Source: an uncultured Chlorobiaceae bacterium
GTDB taxonomy: Bacteria > Bacteroidota > Chlorobiia > Chlorobiales > Chlorobiaceae
NCBI GenBank assembly: GCA_903994455.1
Contig: CAJEXI010000012.1
Coordinates: 1-64,000, forward strand
Reading direction: 5' to 3'
Length of the DNA stretch: 64,000 nt
The translations under genes and the position numbers were made by a program. Below are positions 19,401-28,917 of the stretch, piece after piece. Position 1 is the stretch's first letter. Every line of letters begins with the position of its first letter. The notes beneath the pieces were generated by a model that saw only the letters and a list, made by a program, of their open reading frames with translations, did not search any database and was not told the DNA's origin.

Positions 19401-19640
19401 GGAGGTCATGTAGGTCATGTTTTCCACGCCATTGATGGCCTCTTCGAGGGGAGGCGCAACCGAGCGACCCACCGTCTCAGCGCTTGCGCCGGGATAACTT
19501 GCCGTCACCGACACACTTGGCGGGGCAATATCAGGAAACCGTGTAATTGCCAACTGATTCATCCCGACAAGGCCGAGAATCACCAGAATCACCGATATGA
19601 CCGTTGCAAGAACCGGTCTGGAAATAAATCGTTCAAACAT
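16428..19640 (-). CDS. acrB: RND-family multidrug efflux transporter (AcrB/MexB type, HAE1)
   Basis: At 1070 residues it is the size of AcrB. It begins MFERFISRPVLATVISVILV (TM1). The proton-relay segment in TM4 reads LVLAIGIVVDDAIVVVEAVH with the paired Asp. The second repeat has PTGLLGVFLGIKLAGIENN and GLLAKNAILIVEFA in the C-terminal membrane block. Two large periplasmic loops separate TM1-2 and TM7-8. It uses the proton gradient to expel hydrophobic drugs through the adjoining channel. It lies between the membrane-fusion gene (60 bp upstream) and the channel gene (16 bp downstream). No defect was seen. A more distant relative is at 61073-64000. Confidence 0.95.
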   Translation of the reverse strand: MFERFISRPVLATVISVILVILGLVGMNQLAITRFPDIAPPSVSVTASYPGASAETVGRSVAPPLEEAINGVENMTYMTSTSANDGSLSITVFFKQGTNPDQAAVNVQNRVSQATSRLPAEVNQIGVTTVKRQNSQIMLINLASKIPQYDTIFLQNYAKINIVDDLSRVPGVGQVSVYGNLDYSMRIWLRPKQMTAYKVTPQEVAAAIQSQNLEAAPGSFGENSSQALQYVMKYKGKNRYPGEYENMVIRSNPDGSLLKLGDIARVEFGAYRYTVNTKANGDPAVVLAVFQAPGSNANKVEIGLRKALEKVSVSFPAGITYSIPYSSKKVVDESITQVIHTLIEAFLLVFLVVFIFLQDLRSTLIPAIAVPVAIIGTFFFMNLFGFSINVLTLFGLVLAIGIVVDDAIVVVEAVHAKMEQKRYPAKVATVSAMREITKAIVTITLVMSSVFLPVGFLEGSTGVFYRQFAFTLAIAILISAVNALTLSPALCALFLTNLHDPDGAGHHHKLKKFGGFGQRFFTSFNASFEAMKRKYLGALVFLIRNKRITFGALGVVMVLSFWLFKIMPTGFIPDEDNGFVIVSVTLPPGASLQRTQKTLDGATTTLQSMPSVRKVIAVAGINILTRSSSPSSGLLFVQLRDHQDRGTEVNIKKILATMSKKLGNRDGSFFALAQPTVPGFSTVGGLEFVLQDRSGGSIEKFSGISKGFLDALMKRPEIGFAFTNFKATYPQYELEVDNIKAAQLGVNVKEIMTVLQAYYGSMQASDFNRFGKYYRVVIQAEPLDRTEPSSLNGVFVKNSRGDMVPVSSVITLKKVYGTESVDHFNLFNAISINAVVKPGFSTGQAIKAVEEVSMSTLPSGYSYDWKGQSREEIESTGGLLFIFLLSILFVYFLLAALYESYLLPLAVMFSIPTGLLGVFLGIKLAGIENNIYVQVAVIMLIGLLAKNAILIVEFALQRRVSGSTLSAAAIEGAKARLRPILMTSLAFIAGLLPLLFVSGPAAQGNHSIGAAAIGGMLVGMVLGIFVVPVLFITFQYLQERITGVASPIVEAGELLEEVLLEEQVRSRKLL

Positions 19641-19700
19641 GAATAGATACGTTTAGCTCGGCCGTTTGCAGCGGAAAAAATCTTTTAACCAGTTTTCCTC

Positions 19701-20873
19701 TCATTTTTTTTGCTCCCCTGCAACAGGAATACTCCTGACCGGCGTAATCACAGCGCCATCCTGCAATTTATCCACACCCACCATCACAAAAGTATCCCCC
19801 TCGTTCAGGCCGGAACTCACCACATAGCTGTCGGTGGTTCTGGCCGCTACGGTAATTGCCTGCTTCCTCACCTTGTTGCCCTTGTCGAGCAGAAGAACAA
19901 AGACCTTGTCCTGCAGTTCAACCGTCGAAGCCTGCGGCACCATGAGCATCTGATGATACACCGATTCCATCACTACTGTCCCGGTATTTCCTGATCGCAA
20001 CAGACCTTGGGGATTGGGAAAAACTGCCCTTACCCTGACCGACCCGGTTGCCTGATCAAACTGCCCACTGACCGTGGTAAGAGAGCCTTTTTCGCTGAAA
20101 CGGCTGCCATCGGCCAGCAACAGTGAAACCGGCGGAACCTGATGCAGTGTCTGTTGCATTGACGAACCGGCAAACTGCTTCCTGAATCGAATATAGTCCA
20201 GCTCACTCATGCTGAAATAGGCATACACCTCACTCACATCACTAAGTATTGTCAACCATCCAGCCTGATTTTTTGTGACAAGAGTCCCGATTCTGAAAGG
20301 TATTTTTCCGATATAACCGCTGACAGGTGCCTTGATAACCGTATAACCGAGATTGACCGAGGCAGAACGGAGAGCCGCCCTGGCCTGCTCCAGCGTCGCT
20401 TGAGCCACCTGATAATTAGCTTTCGCACCTTTAAGCTGAATATCCGAAACCACGTTGCTCTGAACCAGCGGCACCAGTTTATCCATATCGATCTTTGCCA
20501 CAACAAGCCTCGCCTCTGCAGCATGTTGGGCCGCCAACGCTCCGTTATACTGCTCGCGGTACACCTGATCATCAATCTTGAAAAGCGGCTGACCCGCCTT
20601 GACAAAAGCGCCTTCATCGACATAAATCTGCTGAAGAGTACCATCAACCTGGGGCCGAATTTCAACATTCACTTTCCCCTCCAGCAGGGCCGGATATCCA
20701 GTGGTAACGGTTGCATCCGAACGCTGCACCGTCGAGACCGATAACGTGGGACGCTCCTGCTTTTTGGCATCTTTACCTCCAGTTCCCGCTCCACATCCAT
20801 AAAACAATATCGGTATGTATATTCCGATAACGACCTGAATCCTGAAAAACCTCTTCATCAGCTTCTTGCTCAT
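19701..20873 (-). CDS. acrA: RND efflux membrane-fusion lipoprotein (AcrA/MexA type)
   Basis: The 390-residue adaptor has an N-terminal hydrophobic stretch ending in LFYGCGAG, a plausible lipobox with Cys near residue 27. The lipoyl half-motifs flank a helical hairpin: VNVEIRPQVDGTLQQIYVDEG and VIKAPVSGYIGKIPFRIGTLV. The beta-barrel and membrane-proximal parts follow (SVRVRAVFPNPQGLLRSGNTG). It bridges the inner-membrane pump and the outer-membrane channel. It is the first gene of the three-gene operon; a promoter would lie in the 169-bp gap behind the antiporter gene. No adjacent TetR-type regulator is visible. Confidence 0.95.
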   Translation of the reverse strand: MSKKLMKRFFRIQVVIGIYIPILFYGCGAGTGGKDAKKQERPTLSVSTVQRSDATVTTGYPALLEGKVNVEIRPQVDGTLQQIYVDEGAFVKAGQPLFKIDDQVYREQYNGALAAQHAAEARLVVAKIDMDKLVPLVQSNVVSDIQLKGAKANYQVAQATLEQARAALRSASVNLGYTVIKAPVSGYIGKIPFRIGTLVTKNQAGWLTILSDVSEVYAYFSMSELDYIRFRKQFAGSSMQQTLHQVPPVSLLLADGSRFSEKGSLTTVSGQFDQATGSVRVRAVFPNPQGLLRSGNTGTVVMESVYHQMLMVPQASTVELQDKVFVLLLDKGNKVRKQAITVAARTTDSYVVSSGLNEGDTFVMVGVDKLQDGAVITPVRSIPVAGEQKK

Positions 20874-21042
20874 AATTTATTTCATTATTTATACGCTTGT
20901 CAAAAAGCGTGAATCAAGATTTATCCGGTTCGAACTCGAGTACAAAGCACCTGCTTCCAGGCTGCATCGGCAAGAACAAGAGCTGCCCTCTCGGTAAGGG
21001 AATAGTAATGATTGACCTGGTGCTGCTGTTGTTCGGTCAATA

Positions 21043-23202
21043 TCACCTTCGTCTCCCGAATTTGACTTTACCAAGAATTTTTATGATGCTTTCAACGCTG
21101 AGAATTGATGTTTTGAGTGGTTGAAGTGTCGTATCTTCGCCAGAATCCTCGGCGATGCCGGTCTGAACAGGGTAAATGAGGATATAGCTGTTTTTCTGAA
21201 AATACCTGTTGAGATAGGCTGGAATCCTGGCCATCTTTATGTGATAAGAGGGGTGATTTTTACGGCTCATCACAATAATGAGATTATCGTCATGTTTTAT
21301 CTCTCTTGACAGTACCAGAAAATCATCCCATTCCCTGAATACTTTATACTCGGCATTGGGAATATTATCAGCATAGCTCTCTTTCAGACAGGCAATGGTT
21401 TGTTTTGATGCGTAAACCATCAGTTTGCTGCCAGTATTTTTTATAACGTTAATGACCCGTTGCATCCAAAGCAAGAAACCGCTCTCATTTTCCGCGCCCT
21501 CAGGAATAACGACAATCGTTCGCTTGATGGTGGAAAGTGGCTGGACGGGTCTATAAATAAAAATTGTAACATTACTTCTGCCAAGAATTTTCTCTGATGA
21601 ACTGCCGAGAAAACTGTCAGTGAGATCGTTCTGGTGATGGAGTCCCAAAATCAGATCGGTGATTTTCTGCTCTCTGATAACACCGGCAATACCATTGACC
21701 ACATCGTTGTCATAGCGAAGCAGCCCGGTCAGCACATTATCGGTAGAGGATGCCGCTACTGCTGCCATTTCCAGAATTTTCTCAGCATTCTTTTCTGCCG
21801 TTTCATCAGGTAAACTGTTATCGGCAACATGCATGGCGAAAATACCATTGCGGTTTTTTCCTGACCGGACTGTGACACTGAGATTAACCAGCTCGTCAAC
21901 GGTGTTCATGTCGTTGGTATGAATCAATATCCGTTTTTCATTGGTAGGTTGTCCTGGTTTTGCACTATCACCTGCGGCATCAGCCAACGCAATATTACGA
22001 GCCCCTTTTTCGCCAATAATTGTTGCAAGAGTACAGGTGACCAGAATAAACAAAATTGTACCGTTCAGAACACTTTCATCAAGCAACCTGACCGGGGCAC
22101 CTGCAGGGGTATAGCCGGTAACAATATTGTAGCCGATCATGACCGTTGCGAGAGCCAATGCCGCATGAGCGCTGATCAGACCAAAAATCAACCTGCGCTG
22201 ATCAAGCGAAAACCCGAACAGCTTCTGGGTAATCCATGCTGAAAGATATTTTGCTACTGTAGCAGCTAACGTGATAACCAGAGCTACCTTAATGGTTTCA
22301 TAACCCTTGAAAAAAGCCTGGATATTGATCAGCATACCGACACCAATCAAAAAAAACGGAATAAAGATGGCATTGCCGACAAACTTGATTCTGTTCATGA
22401 GCGGGGATGTCCTCGGAATCAGGCGGTTCAGGGCAAGACCTCCGAGAAAAGCGCCAATAATCGCCTCAACGCCAGCCGCTTCGGCAAGAAAACCGCTGAA
22501 AAAGACCATTGCCAGTACAAAGAGGTACTGCAAAACACTGTCATCAACGCGCTTGAAAAACCATCGGGCGATTACCGGAAAAAGCAGAAGGACAATTAGA
22601 CCGAATAGTGTTACACCAATAACAAGCCTTATCCAGAATCCGCTCATCAGCTCCCCTGAAGACATCCCAACGACAACAGCCAACACCAGCAATGCAAGGG
22701 TATCGGTGATAATGGTACCACCGATGGCAACATTAACTGCCTTGTTCTTGGCAATACCAAGCTTGCTGATGACCGGGTAGAGGATAAGCGTGTGGGAAGC
22801 AAAGATACTGCCAATAAGTACTGCGGAAAGCGGAGAGAACTGTAAAATATAGAGGGCCACGACAATACCAAGCCCGATGGAGATCAGAAAAGTATACAGC
22901 CCGAACAGAATACTTTTAGAGCTGTTTTTGCGAAAATCGGCAACATCAATCTCTAACCCGGCAAGAAACATGATGTAGAGCAGACCTACAGTGCCAAACA
23001 GATTAATACTGCTGTCGCGCAGCATCAGGTTTAGTCCGTTCGGACCAACCACCGCGCCAGCAATAATCAGGCTGATCAAGCTCGGAATTTTAAGGCGGCT
23101 CAGAAGAAGCGGTGCGAAAAGAATAATAAACAGTATCAGTGAAAACTGTAATACGGGATTTTTCAAAGGCAACGATAAATCGAGCAGGGTCATCAACAGC
23201 AT
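21043..23202 (-). CDS. CPA2-family cation/proton antiporter with a C-terminal Usp-like domain
   Basis: The 719-residue protein has about 12 hydrophobic segments in its first 400 residues, with LYIMFLAGLEIDVADFRKNS, an internal AHAALALATVMIGYNIVTGY block and SHTLILYPVISKLGIAKNKAVNVA with GGTIITDTLALLVLA. This is the Na+/H+ exchanger fold of the CPA2 group. Residues from about 410 form a cytoplasmic part resembling universal-stress-protein domains (RILIHTNDMNTVDELVNLSV; KITDLILGLHHQND). It probably exchanges Na+ or K+ for protons; the ion is unknown. It lies upstream of the efflux operon on the same strand with a 169-bp gap. Confidence 0.85.
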   Translation of the reverse strand: MLLMTLLDLSLPLKNPVLQFSLILFIILFAPLLLSRLKIPSLISLIIAGAVVGPNGLNLMLRDSSINLFGTVGLLYIMFLAGLEIDVADFRKNSSKSILFGLYTFLISIGLGIVVALYILQFSPLSAVLIGSIFASHTLILYPVISKLGIAKNKAVNVAIGGTIITDTLALLVLAVVVGMSSGELMSGFWIRLVIGVTLFGLIVLLLFPVIARWFFKRVDDSVLQYLFVLAMVFFSGFLAEAAGVEAIIGAFLGGLALNRLIPRTSPLMNRIKFVGNAIFIPFFLIGVGMLINIQAFFKGYETIKVALVITLAATVAKYLSAWITQKLFGFSLDQRRLIFGLISAHAALALATVMIGYNIVTGYTPAGAPVRLLDESVLNGTILFILVTCTLATIIGEKGARNIALADAAGDSAKPGQPTNEKRILIHTNDMNTVDELVNLSVTVRSGKNRNGIFAMHVADNSLPDETAEKNAEKILEMAAVAASSTDNVLTGLLRYDNDVVNGIAGVIREQKITDLILGLHHQNDLTDSFLGSSSEKILGRSNVTIFIYRPVQPLSTIKRTIVVIPEGAENESGFLLWMQRVINVIKNTGSKLMVYASKQTIACLKESYADNIPNAEYKVFREWDDFLVLSREIKHDDNLIIVMSRKNHPSYHIKMARIPAYLNRYFQKNSYILIYPVQTGIAEDSGEDTTLQPLKTSILSVESIIKILGKVKFGRRR

Positions 23203-23371
23203 GGCGTATATTAATTTTTATGTCGCCAGATACTTTAAAACAATAAAACAAATCAAAGCAAAACACGGTACAGTTGTTTGCGAAATATGCATATCTTTTC
23301 AGTCGAACACAAACAGAGACAACTCATGCTCTTTGTACCTCAATGTCCCGAAACCTTTTTTTTTGCTTTCC

Positions 23372-23698
23372 ATGCACTGGCTCTATCTGATTATCGCAAT
23401 CCTGCTTGAGGTCTCAGGCACAACCTGCATGAAGTTTTCTGAAGGATTCAGCAAACTTGTGCCAACGCTTTTTATCTTTATTTTCTACGGACTGAGCTTT
23501 ACCTTTCTCTCGCTGGCGCTGAAGGTACTGCCCATCGCGCTGACGTATGCTATCTGGTCGGGGGCAGGGACTGCGGTAATTACCGTTATAGGAGTACTCT
23601 GGTTCGGAGAGGGTATCAATGCCATCAAACTTATCTCCCTGCTGCTGATTATTATCGGCGTTGCAGGATTACACTATGGTCAGGAACAGCTTCACTAG
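23372..23698 (+). CDS. Small multidrug resistance (SMR) family transporter
   Basis: 108 residues with four membrane helices. MHWLYLIIAILLEVSGTTCM carries the conserved membrane Glu (residue 13) that binds substrate and protons, and the middle has LPIALTYAIWSGAGTAV, the SMR hallmark. The ATG at 23372 gives the family-typical start; the longer open frame from 22991 is not real, because it overlaps the antiporter gene. It could be EmrE-type (drug/H+) or SugE/Gdx-type (guanidinium export). The stop is only 3 bp before proB, so the two are probably co-transcribed. Confidence 0.9.
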   Translation: MHWLYLIIAILLEVSGTTCMKFSEGFSKLVPTLFIFIFYGLSFTFLSLALKVLPIALTYAIWSGAGTAVITVIGVLWFGEGINAIKLISLLLIIIGVAGLHYGQEQLH

Positions 23699-23701
23699 CC
23701 T

Positions 23702-24781
23702 ATGAAACAACAACACATTTATAAGAAAATTGTCGTCAAGGTCGGCACCAACGTCATTACCGCAAAAAACGGAGAGCTCGACCTTGAGATTCTCAGCAGC
23801 CTTACGGCACAGATTGCCACACTGCAAAAACAGGGAATCCAGGTTATTCTCGTCTCATCAGGAGCCGTTGGCGCAGGACGTTCACTGGTCAAGCTCTCGG
23901 GTACTATCGCTCCCGTTGCCGCAAGGCAGGTGCTCTCCTCCACCGGACAGATCAAGCTGATCAGCACCTATAACGACCTCTTTTTGCAGCACGGACTCAT
24001 CACCGCACAGATTCTGGTCACCAAGAGTGATTTCAGCGACCGCCTGCACTACCTCAACATGCAGACCTGCTTCACCTCCCTGCTCCAGCAGAACATCATC
24101 CCCGTCGTCAATGAGAACGATGCCGTTTCGGTCACCGAGCTGATGTTTACCGATAATGATGAACTCTCCGGCCTTATCGCCTCCATGATGGATGTTGAGG
24201 GCTATATCATTCTCTCCCATGTTGATGGTCTCTTCGACATGAAAAGCGGCAATGGCGCCATCATTCCGGTCATCGACCCCTCAACCAAACATTTCCATCA
24301 ATATATCAATCCCGGAAAATCGGAGTTTGGCAGAGGAGGGATGCTGACCAAGTGCCACATTGCGCAAAAGCTTTCAAAGCTTGGTATCACCGTCCATATC
24401 GCCAACGGACGCAAGCCGGATATTCTCCTCTCGATTCTTGAGGGAGAAAAAAACGGCACCACATTTCTACCACAAAAGCCGACACACGGCCCGAAGCGGT
24501 GGATTGCCAACAGCGAAGGGATGGAGAAAGGGGCCGTCACCGTCAACATGGGCGCTGAAATGGCGCTGGTAGCGGGAGATCGCGCCAACAGCCTGCTGCC
24601 TGTCGGGATTGTCTCGGTTGAAGGGCGCTTCCTGAAGGGCGACATTATCAAGGTGTGCGCCACCGACGGCACCATCATCGGCTACGGCATGGCGCAGTAC
24701 GGCTCCGAAAAAACAGTGACACTCATGGGGCAGAAAGATCAGAAGCCCCTTGTTCATTACGATTATCTCTATATCACATAA
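23702..24781 (+). CDS. proB: Glutamate 5-kinase
   Basis: The 359-residue enzyme catalyses the first step of proline synthesis, ATP-dependent phosphorylation of glutamate. The amino-acid-kinase domain shows KIVVKVGTNVIT at the start, ILVSSGAVGAGR, VPVVNENDAVSV-like IIPVVNENDAVSVTEL, and FGRGGMLTKCHIAQKL. A C-terminal PUA domain (from about residue 275, KGAVTVNMGAEMALVAGDRA) is present as in E. coli ProB. It starts 3 bp after the SMR gene. proA, normally adjacent, is 1.5 kb further on with a Fic gene in between. No defect was seen. Confidence 0.97.
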   Translation: MKQQHIYKKIVVKVGTNVITAKNGELDLEILSSLTAQIATLQKQGIQVILVSSGAVGAGRSLVKLSGTIAPVAARQVLSSTGQIKLISTYNDLFLQHGLITAQILVTKSDFSDRLHYLNMQTCFTSLLQQNIIPVVNENDAVSVTELMFTDNDELSGLIASMMDVEGYIILSHVDGLFDMKSGNGAIIPVIDPSTKHFHQYINPGKSEFGRGGMLTKCHIAQKLSKLGITVHIANGRKPDILLSILEGEKNGTTFLPQKPTHGPKRWIANSEGMEKGAVTVNMGAEMALVAGDRANSLLPVGIVSVEGRFLKGDIIKVCATDGTIIGYGMAQYGSEKTVTLMGQKDQKPLVHYDYLYIT

Positions 24782-24900
24782 TAACAAGTCAAGCTCTTGC
24801 TTTACACAAGTGTTGAGGCTCATTGTAACAAATAATGAAGCTCAAAAAGAGATGGTATGTGAGCTTTAAATCTGAACTTTATGAGCTAAAATGATGAGTT

Positions 24901-25941
24901 ATGATTGATTCAAGAGAGCAGAAAATAATTGGATTTATAAAGCAAGCAGGAGCTTGTTCTTCAAAAGAAGTTTATCAAAATCTTGATATTTTGATAAGTT
25001 ATGCAACCTTAAAAAGGATTTTATCAAAACTAATAACTGAAAATTTTCTTTCCTCAGTAGGTCATGGTAAAGGAACAAAATATACCATTTCTCCAATATT
25101 TGATCTCTTAGAACCAATTGATATTGAACGGTATTATGAGAAAGAAATTGATGAAAGAAAAATAAAGGACGGATTCAATTTCTCTTTAATTAATGACGTA
25201 CTTGCAAAGAATACTCTTTTTACAAAAGCTGAATTGGAAAAACTTAACGGACTTCAAGCAAAATTTGAAAATAATATATCCCAATTGACTGCGAACGAAT
25301 ATAAAAAAGAGTTTGAAAGATTAGCAATTGATTTAAGTTGGAAATCTTCACAAATTGAGGGGAACACCTATTCTTTATTGGAAACCGAAAGACTTTTAAA
25401 AGAGAAAGAAACCGCATCCGGAAAAACAAAAGAAGAAGCAACGATGCTTTTGAATCATAAAGATTCGTTGGATTTCCTCATTGAACATCCTGATTATCTA
25501 CATCCATTATCAGTTTCAAAAATTGAGGATATTCATAGTATTCTTACCAAAGAACTCTCTGTAGAACGAAATCTGAGAAAGCGCCGTGTAGGTATTTCTG
25601 GAACAAATTATTGCCCATTAGATAATGAGTTTCAAATATCAGAAGCATTAAGGAATTCATGTGATGTAATTAACGCCAAGAGTAGCGTTTTTGAAAAAGC
25701 GTTGTTAGCATTAGTATTGATATCATATATCCAACCATTTATGGATGGGAATAAAAGAACAGCAAGAATTGTAAGCAATGCAATTTTAATGAATGAAAAA
25801 CATTGCCCATTATCTTTTAGGAGTGTTAATTCTCTTGATTACAAAAAAGCAATGTTATTATTTTATGAACAAAATAATATCTCACATTTCAAAGAGATAT
25901 TTATTAATCAATTTGAATTTGCTGTAGAAAAATATTTTTAA
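24901..25941 (+). CDS. Fic-domain protein with atypical active site
   Basis: This AT-rich 346-residue gene has an N-terminal winged-helix-like part (QKIIGFIKQAGACSSKEVYQ ... LKRILSKLITENF). An inhibitory-helix-like SSQIEGN (matching S/TxxxE(G/N)) follows near residue 148, then the Fic core. The Fic loop reads ISYIQPFMDGNKRTARI: the consensus HPFxxGNGR is kept except that the catalytic His is Gln. Fic enzymes AMPylate proteins through that His, so this protein may be inactive as a transferase, use another chemistry, or act as an antitoxin or regulator. Its position between proB and proA and its base composition suggest insertion into the pro locus. Confidence 0.85.
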   Translation: MIDSREQKIIGFIKQAGACSSKEVYQNLDILISYATLKRILSKLITENFLSSVGHGKGTKYTISPIFDLLEPIDIERYYEKEIDERKIKDGFNFSLINDVLAKNTLFTKAELEKLNGLQAKFENNISQLTANEYKKEFERLAIDLSWKSSQIEGNTYSLLETERLLKEKETASGKTKEEATMLLNHKDSLDFLIEHPDYLHPLSVSKIEDIHSILTKELSVERNLRKRRVGISGTNYCPLDNEFQISEALRNSCDVINAKSSVFEKALLALVLISYIQPFMDGNKRTARIVSNAILMNEKHCPLSFRSVNSLDYKKAMLLFYEQNNISHFKEIFINQFEFAVEKYF

Positions 25942-26279
25942 TCTCTCTGTATCATATTCCTCAAAACTCTGCTGCGGGGTAGTTGATGGAAATCTTCATT
26001 TCTCCGGAGGTTACTGTACCTTGGTCATTGAGCTTGTCGAAATGTTCGAAGTAAGTGAAATATTTATTTTTGAAAATTATGATTGACATTGACATTCGTT
26101 AATTTTTTATAACCTCAATAAGGTACTTGGCAATAAAACCCTGCATTGTTGCGCTTATTCGTCCGTTGTGGAAATATAAGGCGCAAGAGAGTATCGCAGA
26201 TAAGCAAGTCAGGCACAAAAAAATAAAGAGATGTTTTACAATAATCAGCAAACGCCTTAACACATAGTAAAGTAAAACA
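25942..26279. other. Gap between the Fic gene and proA
   Basis: 338 bp with no supported gene. The minus frames here overlap the start of proA and show no family features. A promoter for proA probably lies here, because proA is separated from proB, but I cannot pick convincing boxes. Confidence 0.35.
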
Positions 26280-27536
26280 ATGAAAGAATCTATAATCCAG
26301 CAGTTCAACGCCGTGCAGCAGGCAAGCCGCGAAATCATCACCCTTACCGATGAGGCGATCAACCATCTGCTCTGCGACCTTGCCGACAGAATACCTGCTC
26401 ACCAGGAGGCCATTCTCGCCGCCAACAAAATAGATGTGGAGCGAATGGATCCGGCAGATCCAATGGTTGACCGGCTGCTCTTGAACCCTTCAAGGCTCGA
26501 AGCCATTGCCGCCGACATCCGCAACGTCGCTTCACTCACCTCCCCGCTCGACGTGGTGCTTGAAGAGCGAATGCTTCAGAATGGGCTTGGCCTGAAAAAG
26601 GTGACTGTTCCTATCGGTGTCATTGGCATCATTTACGAAGCAAGGCCAAATGTCACCTTCGATGTCTTCGCCCTCTGCCTGAAATCGGGTAACGCCACCG
26701 TGCTGAAGGGCGGCAGCGATGCCATGTACTCCAACATCGCCATTGTGGAGCTTATCCATAGCGTTCTGAAAGAGCACGGCATCAACCCCGATACCATCTA
26801 CCTGCTCCCTGCTGAGCGGGAGGCCGCCGCCATCATGCTCAATGCGGTTGGCTATATTGATATGATCATTCCAAGAGGGAGTCAGAAGCTGATCGACTTT
26901 GTGCGCGACAACGCCAAGGTTCCTGTGATCGAAACCGGTGCAGGCATTGTGCACACCTATTTCGACAAAAGCGGCGACCTTGAGCTTGGCAAGCAGGTGA
27001 TCTTCAACGCCAAAACCCGCCGCCCAAGCGTCTGCAATGCGCTCGACACCCTCATCATCCACCGCGACCGCCTTGGCGACCTCCCTGCCCTTGTTGAGCC
27101 GCTTCTGGAAAAGCAGGTGCTGCTCTTTGCCGATGAGGCCGCTTTTGCCGCCTTGCACGGCCACTACCCTGATGCGCTCCTTCAGTTAGCCGAACCCGAG
27201 CATTTCGGCACAGAATTCCTCTCTCTGAAAATGTCAGTAAAAACCGTCTCATCCCTTGAAGAGGCGCTGGAACACATTGCCCACTACAGCTCCCGCCACA
27301 GCGAAGCCATCATCGCCACCGATGCCGCCACAACCGCCACCTTCCTGAAACGCGTTGATGCCGCCGTGGTCTATGCCAACACCTCAACCGCCTTCACCGA
27401 CGGCGCACAATTCGGCCTTGGCGCCGAAATCGGCATCAGCACGCAGAAGCTCCACGCACGGGGCCCAATGGCGCTGAAAGAGCTGACGACGTATAAATGG
27501 ATTATTGAGGGGAATGGGCAGGTAAGGGCGGTGTGA
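26280..27536 (+). CDS. proA: Gamma-glutamyl phosphate reductase
   Basis: The 418-residue enzyme reduces gamma-glutamyl phosphate with NADPH to glutamate semialdehyde, the second step of proline synthesis. Family signatures include [31 protein letters not shown], the motif [31 protein letters not shown] with the catalytic Cys, and [10 protein letters not shown] near the end. Length and ends are normal. It works with ProB (23702-24781) but is separated from it by the Fic gene, so it probably has its own promoter. Confidence 0.97.
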   Translation: MKESIIQQFNAVQQASREIITLTDEAINHLLCDLADRIPAHQEAILAANKIDVERMDPADPMVDRLLLNPSRLEAIAADIRNVASLTSPLDVVLEERMLQNGLGLKKVTVPIGVIGIIYEARPNVTFDVFALCLKSGNATVLKGGSDAMYSNIAIVELIHSVLKEHGINPDTIYLLPAEREAAAIMLNAVGYIDMIIPRGSQKLIDFVRDNAKVPVIETGAGIVHTYFDKSGDLELGKQVIFNAKTRRPSVCNALDTLIIHRDRLGDLPALVEPLLEKQVLLFADEAAFAALHGHYPDALLQLAEPEHFGTEFLSLKMSVKTVSSLEEALEHIAHYSSRHSEAIIATDAATTATFLKRVDAAVVYANTSTAFTDGAQFGLGAEIGISTQKLHARGPMALKELTTYKWIIEGNGQVRAV

Positions 27537-27622
27537 TGATATTCAAAGCAATAAAATCAGCACTTCCTCACAGCTCAAGAAAAATAGAACCAGTTTTTTA
27601 AGAGAAATAATCTCGTAGAAAA

Positions 27623-28903
27623 ATGAATATTCACCGTATAACGATAAAGAATTTTAGAAATATTGAAGAGGAAATCTGTTATTCTCTTAATCCTGGATTC
27701 ACTGTAATTATTGGCATCAATGGCAAAGGAAAATCTACTATGCTCCATGCCATCAGGATTGCCGCTGGATCATATTTACTTGGAATAGCAGAAGCTCCCA
27801 AACGTCATATCTGGGTAACTGAAATAAGACGCAAAGATTTTAAAAGTCATACCGTGCTTCAAACGCCAACATTTGTCAAGGCTGAAGGTTCTATTGACAG
27901 CAAACCGTTATCGAAACCTTGGATACGCCAAGTTCCAGAAGGCAAAACAAAAACCACTTCTAACAATGAAGATGTAGGAGAAATAAAAAGCATTGCACGC
28001 AATAAATATGAAGCTGTTACTAAAGAAGGAAGGGCTGATATTAATAACCCTGTAATTGCCTTTTTTGGAACAGGGCGTCTTTATGGCAATTCCAGAAATA
28101 CGTTAGGACCTTTCATTGGTAGACAAATCTTCAAATATGGATACTATAATTGGTCAGAAATGCAATATGGCACCTACCAATACTCATATTGGTTAAACAG
28201 CCATAGATTTTTAGTTTCAGATAATAAAGAATCACCTGAAACTTATCATGCGTTTCTTCAAGCTATTCGTATTGCAAATCCCTACATCACCGCTTTGGAT
28301 TTTGACGGGAAAGAGTTAAGGCTTAAAGTAAAAATGAGTGATGACGAACCAGAAAGTCAGTTCCTGCCTTTAAGTCTTCATAGCGACGGAATTATTACCC
28401 ACACAGCAATGGTTGCTGAACTTGCCTTCAGATGTATTATACTGAATGGTCACCACGGCAAAGATGCCGTAAAAAAGTCTCAAGGAATTGTCATGATTGA
28501 TGAAATTGACCTCCATCTTCATCCAAACTGGCAACGTCATGTAGTCGAGGATTTAAAAAAGGCTTTTCCTTGTATTCAATTTATTGCAACAACCCATTCT
28601 CCATTTATTGTACAGTCACTTGAAAGTGATGAGTTAATTAATCTTGATAAAGTTACAGATGTCAAGTTAAAAGATTTATCAATTGGTGAGGTAGCAGAGC
28701 ATGTGATGGGCGCTTCCAGTGAAATGTCCGAAGAAAACAAAATGGATGAAAAATTATCTACGAATTATTTAGAATTGCTATTAAAGGAAAATAATAAATC
28801 CAGGATTGAGCTCATGCGCGAATTAGATGATATAGAAATTCATATTTCAGATCCCGGGGTAAGAGCTTTTTTACAAATGAAACGATTGGGGAAAAATATT
28901 TAA
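27623..28903 (+). CDS. AAA ATPase of a Septu-like pair (PtuA-like), intact copy
   Basis: The 426-residue protein begins like SMC/RecF-type ATPases (ITIKNFRNIEE). It has Walker A GINGKGKST (31-39), an LSLHSDGI segment near the signature position, Walker B GIVMIDEIDLHLHPNW (about 287-302) and ATTHSPFIVQS. It is followed after 14 bp by an HNH nuclease gene, the layout of Septu PtuA-PtuB and of the retron Ec78 effector pair. In those systems the ATPase complex controls the nuclease and phage infection triggers nucleic-acid cleavage. A paralogous, broken pair lies at 36056-38159. The assignment to Septu is by architecture, not by a search; other ATPase-HNH systems exist. Confidence 0.7.
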   Translation: MNIHRITIKNFRNIEEEICYSLNPGFTVIIGINGKGKSTMLHAIRIAAGSYLLGIAEAPKRHIWVTEIRRKDFKSHTVLQTPTFVKAEGSIDSKPLSKPWIRQVPEGKTKTTSNNEDVGEIKSIARNKYEAVTKEGRADINNPVIAFFGTGRLYGNSRNTLGPFIGRQIFKYGYYNWSEMQYGTYQYSYWLNSHRFLVSDNKESPETYHAFLQAIRIANPYITALDFDGKELRLKVKMSDDEPESQFLPLSLHSDGIITHTAMVAELAFRCIILNGHHGKDAVKKSQGIVMIDEIDLHLHPNWQRHVVEDLKKAFPCIQFIATTHSPFIVQSLESDELINLDKVTDVKLKDLSIGEVAEHVMGASSEMSEENKMDEKLSTNYLELLLKENNKSRIELMRELDDIEIHISDPGVRAFLQMKRLGKNI

Positions 28904-28917
28904 TACCACAATCCATT

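Noticed and set aside
22307-22780. 157-codon plus-strand frame opposite the antiporter gene
   Set aside because: Antisense shadow of a long membrane-protein gene.
26532-27164. 210-codon minus frame inside proA
   Set aside because: Antisense of a highly conserved enzyme; no ribosome site or family features.
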